A DNA stretch of 5,777 nucleotides from an uncultured Angelakisella sp. (GTDB taxonomy: Bacteria > Bacillota > Clostridia > Oscillospirales > Ruminococcaceae): the NCBI GenBank assembly GCA_947564495.1, contig CANOCD010000084.1, forward strand, positions 1 to 5,777, in the 5' to 3' direction. This document shows, piece by piece, positions 5,270-5,777 of this stretch. The position numbers and the translations under genes are program-made. Position 1 is the first letter of the stretch. Every line of letters begins with the position of its first letter. The notes beneath the pieces are model-generated. The model saw only the letters and a list, made by a program, of their open reading frames with translations. It had not been told where the DNA came from and did no database searches.

Positions 5270-5777
5270 CTAAATCCGGACGTCCACCCCTGTCCGCTTG
5301 TAGGGCAGGGACTTGAACACGTCCATGAGGGACCGGGGGCGGTCCAGGCGGTCCACCTTGATCTCCCCGAAGCGGTAGCCGGTGCTGCCGGCGCAGGACC
5401 GCAGTTCGTTCTTCACGTCCCCGTAGAACCGGGTGTAGGCCGGGGGGCAGTAGAGGGAAAAGTCGATGGTCTTGTCCCGGACGAAGAGCTCCAGCTCGAA
5501 CCGGCCGATCCCCCCCACGTCGAAGGCCAGGAGCATATGGATGACCTGGGCGGCGTCGGCCTGGCGGTCCCGGTCGTCCTCCCCGCCGTTGGGGTTGATC
5601 CAGATCTCGGCGAAGGACTGGAGTCCTTCGTACTGCACCGGCAGGACGAAGTGGAGGAGGGGGGTGAAGTTGCAGGGGGAGCAGAGGAGGCTGTGGATGA
5701 TCTTCTCCATCTTATCCGAGCTGGATGCCATCAGCTCCTCGCTGCTCATCTGCCGCTGAAGAATGCGGGTGAGCACC
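5270..5777 (-). CDS. FliK-like hook-length control protein, C-terminal part (5' end outside window)
   Basis: This is the last ~168 codons of an open frame that runs off the window; the GTG at 5776-5774 is only the first in-frame codon present and should not be read as the start. Stop is TAG at 5272-5270. About residues 80-143 of the visible part look like the flagellar hook-length control C-terminal fold (Flg_hook type): a hydrophobic strand with a Gly-Gly-Ile-Gly turn (LLAFDVGGIGRFELELFV), further strands (IDFSLYC), a helix over YGDVKNELRSC, then GYRFGEIKVDRL. In FliK this domain binds the cytoplasmic domain of FlhB and switches export specificity once the hook reaches length. The neighbour 43 nt downstream is exactly a FlhB C-domain, which supports the pairing; the same adjacency is known for Bacillus ylqG-ylqH. 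Similarity is structural-pattern level, so a generic conserved hypothetical protein remains possible. It is cytoplasmic or exported; the N-terminal domain that would tell is missing. Confidence 0.6.
   Translation of the reverse strand, partial: VLTRILQRQMSSEELMASSSDKMEKIIHSLLCSPCNFTPLLHFVLPVQYEGLQSFAEIWINPNGGEDDRDRQADAAQVIHMLLAFDVGGIGRFELELFVRDKTIDFSLYCPPAYTRFYGDVKNELRSCAGSTGYRFGEIKVDRLDRPRSLMDVFKSLPYKRTGVDVRI

Noticed and set aside
5774..5776. GTG as start codon of the FliK-like gene
   Set aside because: It is simply the first codon in frame at the window edge; no ribosome site can be assessed, and FliK-type C-domains normally follow a long N-terminal part.

Overview
The window is a G+C-rich stretch of bacterial DNA. 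It is almost entirely coding and reads only on the minus strand. Gene content points to a Gram-positive Clostridia-type organism, most likely a high-G+C gut or anaerobe lineage such as Oscillospiraceae. The grounds are a stand-alone FlhB C-terminal-domain protein of the Bacillus YlqH type, a long FtsA-like actin-fold protein with C-terminal ubiquitin-like repeats of a kind I associate with Clostridia, and strong purine-rich AGGGAG ribosome binding sites. The taxonomic assignment is inference and was not computed.

Layout in the direction of transcription (high to low coordinates): (1) 5777-5270, the C-terminal part of a FliK-like hook-length-control protein, open at the window edge; (2) 5226-4876, a soluble FlhB C-domain protein; (3) 4834-4190, a PilZ c-di-GMP receptor with both ligand motifs intact; (4) 4158-2044, a 704-residue FtsA/PilM-type actin-fold ATPase with beta-grasp repeats at its C-terminus; (5) 2037-1501, a small protein with one membrane segment and no family I recognise; (6) 1456-104, a FliD-like filament-cap protein with unusual termini. 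The five intergenic gaps are 43, 41, 31, 6 and 44 nt, each start has a plausible Shine-Dalgarno sequence, and all genes are co-directional, so they look like one operon whose promoter lies outside the window. Positions 1-62 hold back-to-back perfect hairpins that look like a dispersed intergenic repeat marking the operon's end.

The gene set is the interesting part. FliK and the FlhB C-domain are the length-sensing pair of the flagellar export switch, FliD is an exported cap, PilZ reads c-di-GMP, and the actin-fold protein could be a cytoskeletal or assembly ATPase. No flagellin, hook, rod, ring or export-gate gene is visible here. The window therefore shows either an accessory part of a flagellar locus or a divergent flagellum-derived module tied to c-di-GMP and an FtsA-like protein. 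The window alone cannot decide between them.
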